Below are positions 9,028-18,800 of a stretch of DNA of 64,000 nucleotides, piece by piece. The notes below the pieces were generated by a model. That model worked only from the letters and a program-made list of their open reading frames with translations, was not told the origin of the DNA and did no database searches. The DNA is from Cedecea lapagei (GTDB lineage Bacteria; Pseudomonadota; Gammaproteobacteria; Enterobacterales; Enterobacteriaceae), in contig NZ_LR134201.1 in assembly GCF_900635955.1 (NCBI RefSeq), positions 2,914,001 through 2,978,000 on the forward strand. The letters run 5' to 3'. The first letter of the stretch is position 1. Each line of letters starts with the position of its first letter. The position numbers were made by a program, and so were the translations under genes.

Positions 9028-9816
9028 TTAATCGTAGGCATTCAGCGTGCGCTGGCACAGGGCGGAGCGCACACAATCCTGTTTACCAAAGCGGACAACG
9101 CCAACCATCTCATCCTCTTCAAAACGGTTCAGCGCGTCACTTAAACCGGACGGTACACCCGCAGGCAAATCACACTGCGTAATATCACCATTGACGATAA
9201 CCGTCACGTTTTCCCCGAGGCGAGTGAGGAACATTTTCATTTGCGCTGCGGTGACATTCTGCGCCTCGTCCAGAATTACCACGGCATTTTCAAAAGTACG
9301 CCCGCGCATATAGGCGAACGGCGCAATCTCAACCTTACCAATTTCGGGCCGCAGGCAATACTGCATAAAAGACGACCCTAAGCGTCGCACCAGGATGTCA
9401 TACACCGGGCGGAAATAGGGAGCGAACTTCTCTGAAATATCACCGGGAAGGAAGCCGAGATCTTCATCGGCCTGCAGCACCGGACGGGTAACAATAATCC
9501 TGTCGACATCCTTATGTATCAGGGCCTCAGCGGCTTTCGCCGCGCTGATAAACGTCTTGCCACAGCCGGCTTCACCGGTAGCAAATATCAGCTGCTTTTT
9601 CTCGATGGCATTAAGATAGTGCGCCTGAGCCTCGTTACGCGCTTCGATAGGTGAATGATCGCGGCAGTCGCGCGCCATGCCTATAGATTCTACGCCGCTC
9701 ATCTGCACAAGCGTGGTGACCGATTCCTCTTCACGCTGCCGGTGGCTACGCGAATCCCGTCTCAGCACACGTTTTGCTTCGCGACGAGCTTTGATCACAG
9801 CTTTCTGTCTTCCCAT
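9028..9816 (-). CDS. phoH: PhoH family ATPase
   Basis: 262 residues from MGRQKAVIKARREAKRVL, a start homologous to the E. coli core protein. The Walker A motif ATGEAGCGKTFISAA is near residue 85 and the Walker B-like AVVILDEAQNVT near 190. It is a phosphate-starvation-inducible cytosolic ATPase whose biochemical role is still unclear. The frame stays open to an ATG at 10167 (379 aa); that extension is low-complexity and not conserved as far as I can see, so the short start is preferred. The efeB-phoH adjacency matches E. coli. Confidence 0.9.
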   Translation of the reverse strand: MGRQKAVIKARREAKRVLRRDSRSHRQREEESVTTLVQMSGVESIGMARDCRDHSPIEARNEAQAHYLNAIEKKQLIFATGEAGCGKTFISAAKAAEALIHKDVDRIIVTRPVLQADEDLGFLPGDISEKFAPYFRPVYDILVRRLGSSFMQYCLRPEIGKVEIAPFAYMRGRTFENAVVILDEAQNVTAAQMKMFLTRLGENVTVIVNGDITQCDLPAGVPSGLSDALNRFEEDEMVGVVRFGKQDCVRSALCQRTLNAYD

Positions 9817-10337
9817 GGATGGCACCTTACAGTTGGTTTCATTTCCCGCGCCGTCTGAACAGGCGCGATTATGGCCACTAACGGATGAGGTTTGGCTTCC
9901 TTGTAAGCCATGTACTGCCGGTTGAGAGGGTGCACTAAGCGAAAGCGAAACGTCGCCTGACGCACCGTTAGGACGCTGATTTGATACTGAATGGGGAAAT
10001 TTAGCGGTGAAGATAGCGAAGCCGGAGGAGAGTCCTCCGCGCTGGGTTGTGCGGGTAAAGTGTTTAAGTAACCGTCCAGTACAGGACCCAACCATTCGCG
10101 ATCTCCGTAGTGAGTAAACGTCACAGCAGGGAACTACCGCTCTTGTTTTAAGTACAACAAACACCACTCAAAATGCAACATAAATTTTACTTTTAAGTAA
10201 CGTTAATTGCCATTCGCTGCCGTGTACCGTTTTCGCATACCTATATTACAGAAATATTTCAGCGAGATAGTCATAGGATATGGCAATGAATAACCAGGAG
10301 GGTGAATTGTTAGCAAATGAAAAATTAGCCCCCTCAC
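9817..10337. other. Region between phoH and efeB, no independent gene seen
   Basis: The minus-strand frame of phoH remains open to 10167, giving a possible longer PhoH, but no conserved motif is visible. I found no convincing Pho box. The rest (10168-10337) is AT-rich non-coding DNA. A plus-strand frame at 10280-10771 overlaps efeB antisense and is rejected. Confidence 0.5.
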
Positions 10338-10368
10338 CCGCTCTTCTCCCTGAAAGAGAGAAGAGCGG
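10338..10368 (-). terminator. Hairpin terminator after efeB
   Basis: CCGCTCTTCTC (10338-10348) pairs perfectly with GAGAAGAGCGG (10358-10368). On the efeB transcript the stem is followed by a GC-rich stretch and then a short T run. The element resembles the dispersed CCCTCACCC...CTCTCCCTGAAAG repeats of enterobacterial genomes, so it may also be one of those. Confidence 0.65.
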
Positions 10369-10373
10369 CAACA

Positions 10374-11660
10374 CTAAGCCTCAATCAGCCCCTGCCCCAG
10401 ATAATGCTGCTTATCCGGCACGCCCGGCAGCGCGAAGAAATAGCCGCCGCCAATCGGCTTCACATACTCCTCAAGCGCCTCGCCGTTCAGCCTGCCCTGA
10501 ACCGTCAGAAACCCTTTCTCAAGGTCATGCTGGTAGCAGACAAACAGCAACCCCATGTCCAGCTGGCCGGATTTGGTCGCTCCCAGCGAATAGCTGTAGC
10601 CCCGGCGCATCATCAGCCCGGACTGCGTCTCTTTGGTCCGCGGGTTTGCCAGGCGGATATGGGCATCCAGCGCAATCACGTTGCCATCAGGATCGGCCGC
10701 ATAGTCAGGCACATCGTGCTCATTTTTCATGCCCAGCGGCGCCCCGCTGTGTTTGTCGCGGCCGAAGATAGTCTGCTGCTCCTTCAGCGGCGTACGGTCC
10801 CAGGACTCGACGTGGAACTGAATAATGCGCACCGCCTGATAGCTGCCGCCGGTTGCCCAGGCGGGCTCCTGCTGCTGCTTCGTCACCCACACCACGTCAT
10901 CCATCAGCGACTTATCATGGCTGTCCGGATTTGCCGTACCGTCTTTAAACCCCAGCAGGTTAATCGGCGTCTCTTTGCCGCGGCTGCGCGCCGCATGGTT
11001 GGAGATAAACCCTTCCCGACGCCAGCGCACGCTGAGGAGATCCGGCGTGTGCTTGATGATGTCGCGCAGCGCATGGATCACCGTGTCGTTGGTATTGGCG
11101 CAGATCTGCAGCAACAGATCGCCGTGGCACAGGCTGGCGTCCAGCGAATCGTTCGGGAAGCTGGTCATCTGCTGTAGCTTCTTCGGCTTCTGCTTTTGCA
11201 GGCCAAAACGCTCATCAAACAGCGAACTGCCGACGGAAGCTGTGATGGTCAGATTATCCGGGTAGATTTCCGCCCCAAGAATGCCGGAGTCCATCGGCGG
11301 CAGCCGTGGATTCGGCGTATCCGGAGCCGGGCCTCCGCGGGTCAGAAAGTCAAAACGAGCCGTCAGCAGTCTGAGCAGGCGTTCAAGGTCAGCTTTATCA
11401 CTTGCCAGCACATCAAATGCGACCAGCATCATGGACGCCTGCTGAGGCGTTAAAATTCCGGCCTGATGATCCCCGTACAGCGGCAGGCTTTCCAGGCGAG
11501 CATCCGGCGGTAGCGTGCCCGGCGAAGTAACAGGGTTAGCAGCATGAGCGGCCATCGGGCAGCCGCCGCCCACGGCAAGCGCCCCCCCGAGGGTGCCCAG
11601 CGATTTCAGAAGCTGACGGCGCGCCGGTTGATGCGCGCCGGTATTATCCTTATTGCTCAT
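10374..11660 (-). CDS. efeB: Deferrochelatase/peroxidase EfeB (DyP-type, Tat-exported)
   Basis: 428 residues. The N-terminus has a twin-arginine signal (RRQLLKSLGTLGGALAVGG). The mature part is a dye-decolorising peroxidase with the GFKDGTANP motif near residue 235 and the heme-ligand His region following. EfeB acts in the periplasm, where it is reported to oxidise ferrous iron or release iron from heme for EfeUO. Starts 5 bp after efeO. Confidence 0.94.
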   Translation of the reverse strand: MSNKDNTGAHQPARRQLLKSLGTLGGALAVGGGCPMAAHAANPVTSPGTLPPDARLESLPLYGDHQAGILTPQQASMMLVAFDVLASDKADLERLLRLLTARFDFLTRGGPAPDTPNPRLPPMDSGILGAEIYPDNLTITASVGSSLFDERFGLQKQKPKKLQQMTSFPNDSLDASLCHGDLLLQICANTNDTVIHALRDIIKHTPDLLSVRWRREGFISNHAARSRGKETPINLLGFKDGTANPDSHDKSLMDDVVWVTKQQQEPAWATGGSYQAVRIIQFHVESWDRTPLKEQQTIFGRDKHSGAPLGMKNEHDVPDYAADPDGNVIALDAHIRLANPRTKETQSGLMMRRGYSYSLGATKSGQLDMGLLFVCYQHDLEKGFLTVQGRLNGEALEEYVKPIGGGYFFALPGVPDKQHYLGQGLIEA

Positions 11661-11665
11661 GATGC

Positions 11666-12790
11666 TCAGTCCAGACCCATTACGCCACGCAGTTGAGAAA
11701 GATCTTCCGCCAGAGTCGTGATCGGCCCCTTCAGCGCCTTGCGGTCCGCATCAGTGAGCTTGTCGTAAGTTTCGAAGCCCTCTTTGGTACGGTATTTCGC
11801 CAGAATGGCGTCAACTTTCTTGAAGTTCGCATCCACTTTCGCCAGCAGCGCCGGGTTCTCTTTGGTCAGCTGAGGACGCAGCAGATCAACAATCTTCTGC
11901 GCGCCGTCAACGTTAGCCTGGAAGTCCCACAGGTCGGTGTGGCTGTAGCGATCTTCTTCGCCGCTGATTTTGGTCGCCGCAACTTCTTCAATCAGGCCGG
12001 CTGCGCCACCGACCACTTTGCTTGGCGGGAAGGCCAGTTCAGAGACGCGAGTCTGCAGGTCCAGCACATCGGCGTTCAGCTTGTCAGCAAACGGCGCGGC
12101 GTCTTTGGTGGTGTTATCGCCAAAGAGAATTTTCTCCAGGCGGTGGAAACCGGTGAATTTCGGGTCATCGGCTTTTTTCTCGAAGTCATCTTCACGCGCA
12201 TCGATGCTGCTGTCGAGATCGGAGAACAGCTCGGCAATCGGCTCAATACGCTCGTAATGCTGACGCGTTGGCGCATACAGGGCTTTCGCTTTTTCTAAAT
12301 CACCGGCTTTCACCGCATCGGTAAAGGCTTTCGTGCCTTTTACCAGCTCCGCCACTTCGGCGGTCACATAGGCTTTATATTCGGTAATTGGGCCAGTCAG
12401 CGCCAGCAGATCGGATTTAGGCGCTTCCTGCGTGCCGGAGGCTTTCACCACTAGCTTGCCCTTCGGGTTGGTCAGCAGGCCACAGGTCATGTCATATTCA
12501 CCCGGCTGCAGATTTGCGGTTAGCTTCTGGGAGAAGCCCGGCGCGATGTTCTCACGCTCCTCCACCACCATTACCCCCTTCAGGATCTCCCACTCCAGCG
12601 CTTTCTGGCTGTTGTTCTGGATGATGAACTGAGTCTTCCCGGCGTTCACCGTGACGCTCATAGGCTCGCACTGTTTATCCGTGACGGTGACCTTTACCTG
12701 GGGAATGTCTGCCGCCTGTGCGGCAAATGAGGAAGAGACCAGCGCGAGCAGCGCGACGTGCAGTGCCTTCAGACGAAAATGTTGGATCAT
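11666..12790 (-). CDS. efeO: Periplasmic iron-uptake protein EfeO
   Basis: 374 residues with a Sec signal peptide (LHVALLALVSSSFAAQA). A cupredoxin-like domain (about 25-120) is followed by a peptidase-M75 domain containing GFHRLEKILFG, the HxxE metal-binding motif. It binds iron in the periplasm for delivery to EfeU. Middle gene of efeUOB. Confidence 0.95.
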   Translation of the reverse strand: MIQHFRLKALHVALLALVSSSFAAQAADIPQVKVTVTDKQCEPMSVTVNAGKTQFIIQNNSQKALEWEILKGVMVVEERENIAPGFSQKLTANLQPGEYDMTCGLLTNPKGKLVVKASGTQEAPKSDLLALTGPITEYKAYVTAEVAELVKGTKAFTDAVKAGDLEKAKALYAPTRQHYERIEPIAELFSDLDSSIDAREDDFEKKADDPKFTGFHRLEKILFGDNTTKDAAPFADKLNADVLDLQTRVSELAFPPSKVVGGAAGLIEEVAATKISGEEDRYSHTDLWDFQANVDGAQKIVDLLRPQLTKENPALLAKVDANFKKVDAILAKYRTKEGFETYDKLTDADRKALKGPITTLAEDLSQLRGVMGLD

Positions 12791-12853
12791 GACCTATCCC
12801 TATTAAGCAATGAGTAGTTATCACTAAACGGCGGGCGGCCCGCCGTTTATAAA

Positions 12854-13696
12854 TTAACGAGCCGTATTGGTTGCCCGGTGGTTCATGCGAGGTGGCATAA
12901 AGAACAGCACCAGCGCTGGAATCAGATAGATGAAGTACATCGCCACTTCGCTAACGCTTGGCGTTTCCTGATAACCGAAAATCCCTTCCAGCAGCGTGCC
13001 GGTCAGCGAGTGGGTAGAGAGCGTGTTGCTCATATCGAAAGCAATATCCTGGAAGTGGTTCCACAGCCCGGCTTCGTGGAATGCGCGGACGGCGCCAGCG
13101 GCAAGCCCCGCGGCCACCAGCAGGATAAACAGGCTGGTCCACTTAAAGAAGGCACCGAGATTAAGACGAATACCGCCCCAGTAGATGAGAAAGCCCAAAA
13201 CGATGGCCGTTGCCAGCCCGAGCATTGCGCCGAGCGGCGGTAAAATGCCTACATCCTGCTGGAAAGCGGCCAGCAGGAAGAATACCGACTCAAGCCCTTC
13301 ACGCGCCACGGCGAAAAAAACCATCATGATCAGCGCCCAGCCATGGTTGCCTTTGCTCTTCAGCGCATTGTCCACCGCCTGCTCCAGTTCACCCTTGATG
13401 TTTCGGGAAACTTTACGCATCCAGAACACCATCCAGGTAAGGATAAACACGGCGATCACCGCGACAATGCCCTCGAACAGCTCCTGCTCTTTCTGTGGGA
13501 ACTCGCCGGTGGTTTCATTGATGAAGATACCGAGGCCCAGGCAGAGCGCGGCGGCGGCGAATACGCCAATCCACATAACGGCGATCCACTGGCCGCGCTG
13601 GGTACGCTTAAGGTAGCTGGCGATCAGGCTGACAATCAGCGCAGCCTCCAGCCCTTCGCGCAACATGATGAGAAACGGAACAAACATGCCTGGCAC
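12854..13696 (-). CDS. efeU: Ferrous iron permease EfeU
   Basis: 280 residues, about seven membrane segments. Two REXXE motifs, LREGLEAALIV near residue 12 and AREGLESVFFLLA near 130, are the iron-passage signature shared with yeast Ftr1. The gene is intact, whereas the E. coli K-12 copy is frameshifted. First gene of the operon; a Fur box lies just upstream. Confidence 0.95.
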   Translation of the reverse strand: MPGMFVPFLIMLREGLEAALIVSLIASYLKRTQRGQWIAVMWIGVFAAAALCLGLGIFINETTGEFPQKEQELFEGIVAVIAVFILTWMVFWMRKVSRNIKGELEQAVDNALKSKGNHGWALIMMVFFAVAREGLESVFFLLAAFQQDVGILPPLGAMLGLATAIVLGFLIYWGGIRLNLGAFFKWTSLFILLVAAGLAAGAVRAFHEAGLWNHFQDIAFDMSNTLSTHSLTGTLLEGIFGYQETPSVSEVAMYFIYLIPALVLFFMPPRMNHRATNTAR

Positions 13697-13742
13697 CTCA
13701 GATGTGAATACAGGTCAATTGGAGTAAAGAAAAGTAAACCAT

Positions 13743-13761
13743 AACGATTGTGATTATCATT
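13743..13761 (-). promoter_or_regulatory. Fur box of efeUOB
   Basis: On the minus strand AATGATAATCACAATCGTT matches the GATAATGATAATCATTATC consensus well, 47 bp upstream of the efeU start. It implies repression by Fe-Fur. Confidence 0.8.
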
Positions 13762-13852
13762 ACCGCAAAAAGAAAAACAAGTGACCTGGATTACATATTT
13801 ATGACCAGATGTAAAAAGGGCGGGCTATATCCACAGAGAAGTGTGAAAGAAA

Positions 13853-13873
13853 AAGGCCGGTATAACCGGCCTT
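13853..13873 (-). terminator. Rho-independent terminator of putP
   Basis: AAGGCCGGT and ACCGGCCTT form a stem around ATA, followed in the putP direction by TTTTC. It lies 73 bp beyond the putP stop. Confidence 0.85.
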
Positions 13874-13945
13874 AGGGGCAAAGAGAGCGTTTTCAGGTGA
13901 GAGCCTTTCAGGCGATGGCCCGGCTGAAAACTCAGAATGTCTAAA

Positions 13946-15454
13946 TTAGTCCGGCTGCAGTTTGCCCGGCGGCGCGGTATGGTAAATCGCATCTGCCTCG
14001 GCAAAACGCTTCTGCATAGAGGCCGACGGCGCTTTGCCCATCAGGCTCACTACGACAATCGCCAGACTGCCTAAAACGAAGCCAGGAATAATTTCATACA
14101 GGCCCAGCCAGCCAAACTGTTTCCAGATCAGCACGGTAGCCGCCCCGACAATCATTCCCACCAGCGCCCCGTTGCGGGTCATGCGTGACCACATCACGGA
14201 GAGCAGCACAACAGGCCCAAATGCCGCGCCAAAACCGGCCCAGGCGTAGCTGACCAGGCCAAGCACGCGGTTTTCCGGATTTGCCGCCAGCGCAATCGCC
14301 ACCAGCGCCACCACCAGCACCATCATGCGTCCAACCCACACCAGCTCCTTCTGGCTTGCGCCTTTTCGCAGGAACGCCTTATAGAGATCTTCGGTGATTG
14401 CACTTGAGCACACCAGCAGCTGGCAGCTCAGGGTAGACATCACCGCGGCCAGAATCGCGGAGAGCAGCACCCCGGCAATCCACGGGTTAAACAGAATTTG
14501 TGCCAGCTCGATGAATACTCGCTCGCCATTCTGCGTCACCGCCCCGGCCTGCTCGGGGTTGTTATTAAAGTAGGCAATCCCGAAGAAGCCCACCGCACAG
14601 GCACCGGCCAGGCAGAGGATCATCCAGGTCATACTGATGCGGCGAGCGTTAACGATGGTGTGGTGTGAATCTGCCGCCATAAAACGCGCCAGGATATGCG
14701 GCTGGCCGAAATAGCCCAGACCCCAACCCATCAGCGAAACGATAGCGACAAAGTTCAGCCCCTTCAGCATATCGACGTTTTCAATGCTTTTCTGTTTGAT
14801 CACTATCAGAGAGTCATCGAGCCCGCCTACCGCCGCAATCACCATCACCGGGGTCAGAATCAGGGCGAAGATCATCAGGCTTGCCTGCACGGTGTCCGTC
14901 CAGCTAACCGCGAGGAAGCCGCCCACGAAGGTATAGATAATGGTGGCGGCAGCCCCGGCCCAAAGCGCCGTTTCGTAGCTCATGCCGAAGGTACTTTCAA
15001 ACAGGCGCGCGCCAGCCACAATGCCTGAGGCGCAGTAGATGGTGAAAAACAGCAGAATAACCAGCGCGGAGATAATGCGCAGCAGGCGGCTGGAGTCTTC
15101 AAAACGCCCGGTGAAATAATCGGGCAGCGTCAGCGCATTGTTGTTCACTTCGGTGTGAACGCGCAGGCGCCCGGCAACCAGCTTCCAGTTGATCCACGCC
15201 CCTAAGGTCAGGCCGATGGCTATCCAGCTTTCGGAGATACCAGAAATAAATATCGCGCCCGGCAACCCCATTAACAGCCAGCCGCTCATGTCTGAAGCCC
15301 CTGCCGACAGCGCGGTCACCACGCTCCCGAGGCTGCGGCCGCCGAGAATATAGTCATCAAAGCTGCGGGTGGAACGCCAGGCGATAAAACCTATGAGTAT
15401 CATGCCAAAGATATAAACCAGAAAGGTCACCAGCATCGGTGTGCTTATTGTCAT
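13946..15454 (-). CDS. putP: Sodium/proline symporter
   Basis: 502 residues, a sodium:solute symporter with about 13 membrane segments. DDYILGGRSLG near residue 33 and SAGASDMSGWLLMGLPG near 50 are the signature and Na+-site motifs of PutP. It takes up proline for catabolism by PutA. Divergent from putA across a shared 426-bp control region. Confidence 0.96.
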   Translation of the reverse strand: MTISTPMLVTFLVYIFGMILIGFIAWRSTRSFDDYILGGRSLGSVVTALSAGASDMSGWLLMGLPGAIFISGISESWIAIGLTLGAWINWKLVAGRLRVHTEVNNNALTLPDYFTGRFEDSSRLLRIISALVILLFFTIYCASGIVAGARLFESTFGMSYETALWAGAAATIIYTFVGGFLAVSWTDTVQASLMIFALILTPVMVIAAVGGLDDSLIVIKQKSIENVDMLKGLNFVAIVSLMGWGLGYFGQPHILARFMAADSHHTIVNARRISMTWMILCLAGACAVGFFGIAYFNNNPEQAGAVTQNGERVFIELAQILFNPWIAGVLLSAILAAVMSTLSCQLLVCSSAITEDLYKAFLRKGASQKELVWVGRMMVLVVALVAIALAANPENRVLGLVSYAWAGFGAAFGPVVLLSVMWSRMTRNGALVGMIVGAATVLIWKQFGWLGLYEIIPGFVLGSLAIVVVSLMGKAPSASMQKRFAEADAIYHTAPPGKLQPD

Positions 15455-15880
15455 TCAGACTTCTCCATAGCTATTACGCCTGCTCTCTCTGACCAGGCTG
15501 CTTCGCGCCGGAACGAGGCGCTGTGTTGTTATCGTGATGTCATGGGGGAATGCATCCTGCCGGAACCCTTTATTTTTCACAAATGATTTAACACTGCATT
15601 TACATCAATTGCACCCACGCCAGCGCAGCATTTTTCACCAGGTTGCACTCGCTCACATTTTTGGCGGTTGCACCTGCTAAAAGTGTTAAGTATGTCGGTA
15701 AATGCACCGTTTCGCTTACCGATGGTCAGATGGTTTTCTTATCTTGAATGTAACAATTAAGCATTTTTGCGAATGTCATAGCGGCTTCGATTTAACAAGG
15801 TTGCACAAAGTTGCAACTTCATAGATATTGCTGGCTAACAAGGCACACCCCCCAATAATAATTAACCTGGAGACTGTCGT
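15455..15880. promoter_or_regulatory. putP-putA control region with PutA operators
   Basis: Four exact GTTGCA hexamers lie at 15642-15647, 15667-15672, 15800-15805 and 15810-15815, with a related ATTGCA at 15608. GTTGCA is the known half-site of the E. coli PutA ribbon-helix-helix. Without proline, PutA binds here and represses both genes. The last two sites are 66-81 bp before the putA start. Confidence 0.8.
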
Positions 15881-18800
15881 ATGGGCACCACCACGATGGG
15901 CGTAAAACTGGATGAAGCGACGCGAGACCGTATTAAAGAGGCCGCCTCACGTATTGACCGCACCCCACACTGGCTGATTAAGCAGGCTATCTTTAATTAC
16001 CTTGAGCGGCTTGAGAGCAGCGACGAACTGCCTGAGCTGCCTGCCCTGCTGGCCGGTGCGGCCAATGAGAGTGACGAGTCACCGGTGCAGACGGAGGAGG
16101 TGGCGCAGCCGTTCCTCGACTTTGCCGAACAAATCCTGCCGCAGTCCGTCAGCCGGGCCGCGATCACCGCCGCGTGGCGCCGCCCTGAAACTGACGCAGT
16201 CCCGATGATCCTTGAGCAGGCTCGCCTGGCGCCGGCCATCGCCGAACAGACGCAAAAGCTGGCTTACCAGCTGGCCGACAAGCTGCGTAATCAGAAAACC
16301 GCCTCTGGCCGCGCGGGCATGGTGCAAAGCCTGCTGCAGGAGTTCTCCCTCTCCTCTCAGGAGGGCGTGGCGCTGATGTGTCTCGCGGAAGCGCTGCTGC
16401 GTATCCCGGATAAAGCGACCCGCGACGCGCTGATCCGCGACAAAATCAGCAACGGTAACTGGCAGTCACACATCGGCCGCAGCCCGTCGCTGTTCGTGAA
16501 CGCCGCGACCTGGGGGCTGCTGTTTACCGGCCGCCTGGTTTCCACCCACAACGAAGCCAGCCTGTCTCGTTCCCTGAACCGCATTATCAGCAAAAGCGGC
16601 GAGCCGCTGGTGCGTAAAGGCGTGGATATGGCGATGCGCCTGATGGGCGAGCAGTTTGTGACCGGGGAGACCATCGCCGAAGCGCTGGCTAACGCGCGCA
16701 AGCTCGAAGAGAAAGGTTTCCGCTACTCCTACGATATGCTGGGTGAAGCCGCATTAACCGCTGCCGATGCGCAGGCTTATATGGTCTCCTACCAGCAGGC
16801 GATTCACGCCATCGGTAAAGCGTCCAACGGACGCGGCATCTATGAAGGCCCGGGCATTTCCATTAAGCTTTCTGCCCTGCACCCGCGCTACAGCCGTGCG
16901 CAGTACGACCGCGTAATGGAAGAGCTTTACCCGCGCCTGAAGTCCCTGACGCTGCTGGCGCGCCAGTATGACGTCGGCATTAATATTGACGCCGAAGAGG
17001 CCGATCGCCTGGAGATCTCCCTCGATCTGCTGGAAAAACTCTGTTTTGAACCTGAACTGGCGGGCTGGAACGGTATCGGCTTTGTTATTCAGGCCTACCA
17101 GAAGCGCTGCCCGTTTGTGATTGATTATCTGGTCGACCTGGCAACCCGCAGCCGCCGTCGCCTGATGATCCGTCTGGTGAAAGGCGCTTACTGGGACAGC
17201 GAAATCAAACGCGCCCAGGTTGACGGCCTGGAAGGTTATCCGGTTTATACCCGCAAGGTGTATACCGACATCTCTTACCTGGCGTGTGCCAAAAAGCTGC
17301 TGGCCGTTCCAAACCTGATCTACCCGCAGTTTGCTACCCATAACGCCCACACCCTGGCGGCTATTTATAACCTTGCCGGGCAGAACTATTACCCTGGCCA
17401 GTACGAATTCCAGTGCCTGCACGGCATGGGCGAGCCGCTTTATGAGCAGGTGGTTGGGAAAGTAGCCGACGGCAAACTGAACCGCCCTTGCCGCATCTAC
17501 GCGCCGGTGGGTACCCATGAAACCCTGCTGGCTTACCTGGTACGCCGCCTGCTGGAAAACGGCGCGAACACTTCGTTTGTCAACCGCATCGCCGACGCAA
17601 CCCTGCCGCTGGACGAACTGGTTGCCGACCCGGTAAGCGCAGTTGAAGCCATGGCCGCCAAAGAAGGTCAGCCTGGGCTCCCGCATCCTAAAATCGCCCT
17701 GCCGAAAGCGCTGTACGGTACAGAGCGCAGCAACTCCAGCGGCCTGGACCTGGCTAACGAGCACCGCCTGGCTTCGCTCTCCTCCGCCCTGCTGAACAGC
17801 GCCGCGCAAAAATGGCAGGCCACGCCGGTACTCGAGCAGCCGGTTGTCGAAGGCGAACTCACGCCGGTAAAAAACCCGGCTGAACCGACAGATATTGTGG
17901 GCTATACCCGCGAAACCACGAGCGAAGAGGTTTCCCTGGCGCTCGAAAATGCCGTCAATCACGCGCCAATCTGGTTTGCCACTCCGCCGCAGGAGCGTGC
18001 CGCTATTCTTGAGCGCGCTGCCGTGATGATGGAAAGCCGCATGCAGCAGCTGATCGGCATTCTGGTCCGCGAAGCAGGTAAAACCTTCAGCAATGCCATC
18101 GCCGAAGTTCGTGAGGCCGTGGACTTCCTGCACTATTACGCGGGCCAGGTACGTGACGACTTCGACAATGAAACTCACCGCCCTCTCGGCCCTGTTGTCT
18201 GTATCAGCCCGTGGAACTTCCCGCTGGCTATCTTCACCGGCCAGATTGCCGCCGCGCTTGCCGCCGGTAACAGCGTGCTGGCGAAACCTGCGGAACAAAC
18301 GCCGCTGATCGCCGCTCAGGGCGTTGCGATTCTGCTTGAAGCTGGCGTACCTGCGGGCGTGCTGCAGTTGTTGCCTGGCCGCGGTGAAACCGTCGGTGCG
18401 CAGCTAACGGGCGACCCACGCGTGCGCGGCGTGATGTTCACCGGTTCAACCGAAGTGGCCTCTCTGCTGCAGCGCAATATTGCCGACCGCCTTGATCCGC
18501 AGGGTCGCCCAACGCCGCTGATTGCGGAAACCGGCGGCCTTAACGCGATGATCGTCGACTCCTCCGCGCTAACCGAACAGGTTGTTGTGGATGTAGTTTC
18601 TTCAGCCTTCGACAGCGCAGGCCAGCGCTGCTCTGCCCTGCGCGTGCTGTGCCTGCAGGAAGACGTGGCCGACCACACGCTGCAAATGCTCCGGGGTGCG
18701 ATGGCGGAATGCCGCATGGGCAACCCAGGCCGCCTGACCACCGACATCGGGCCCGTTATCGACGCCGAAGCGCAGCAAAATATCGAGAAGCACATCCAGG

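Noticed and set aside
10404..11177. 257-codon plus-strand frame antisense to efeB
   Set aside because: Shadow of a well-conserved Tat peroxidase gene; composition is that of a reverse-complement frame.
16754..18298. 514-codon open frame antisense to putA
   Set aside because: It overlaps the conserved putA gene entirely and shows no family motif; long antisense frames are common in GC-rich genes.
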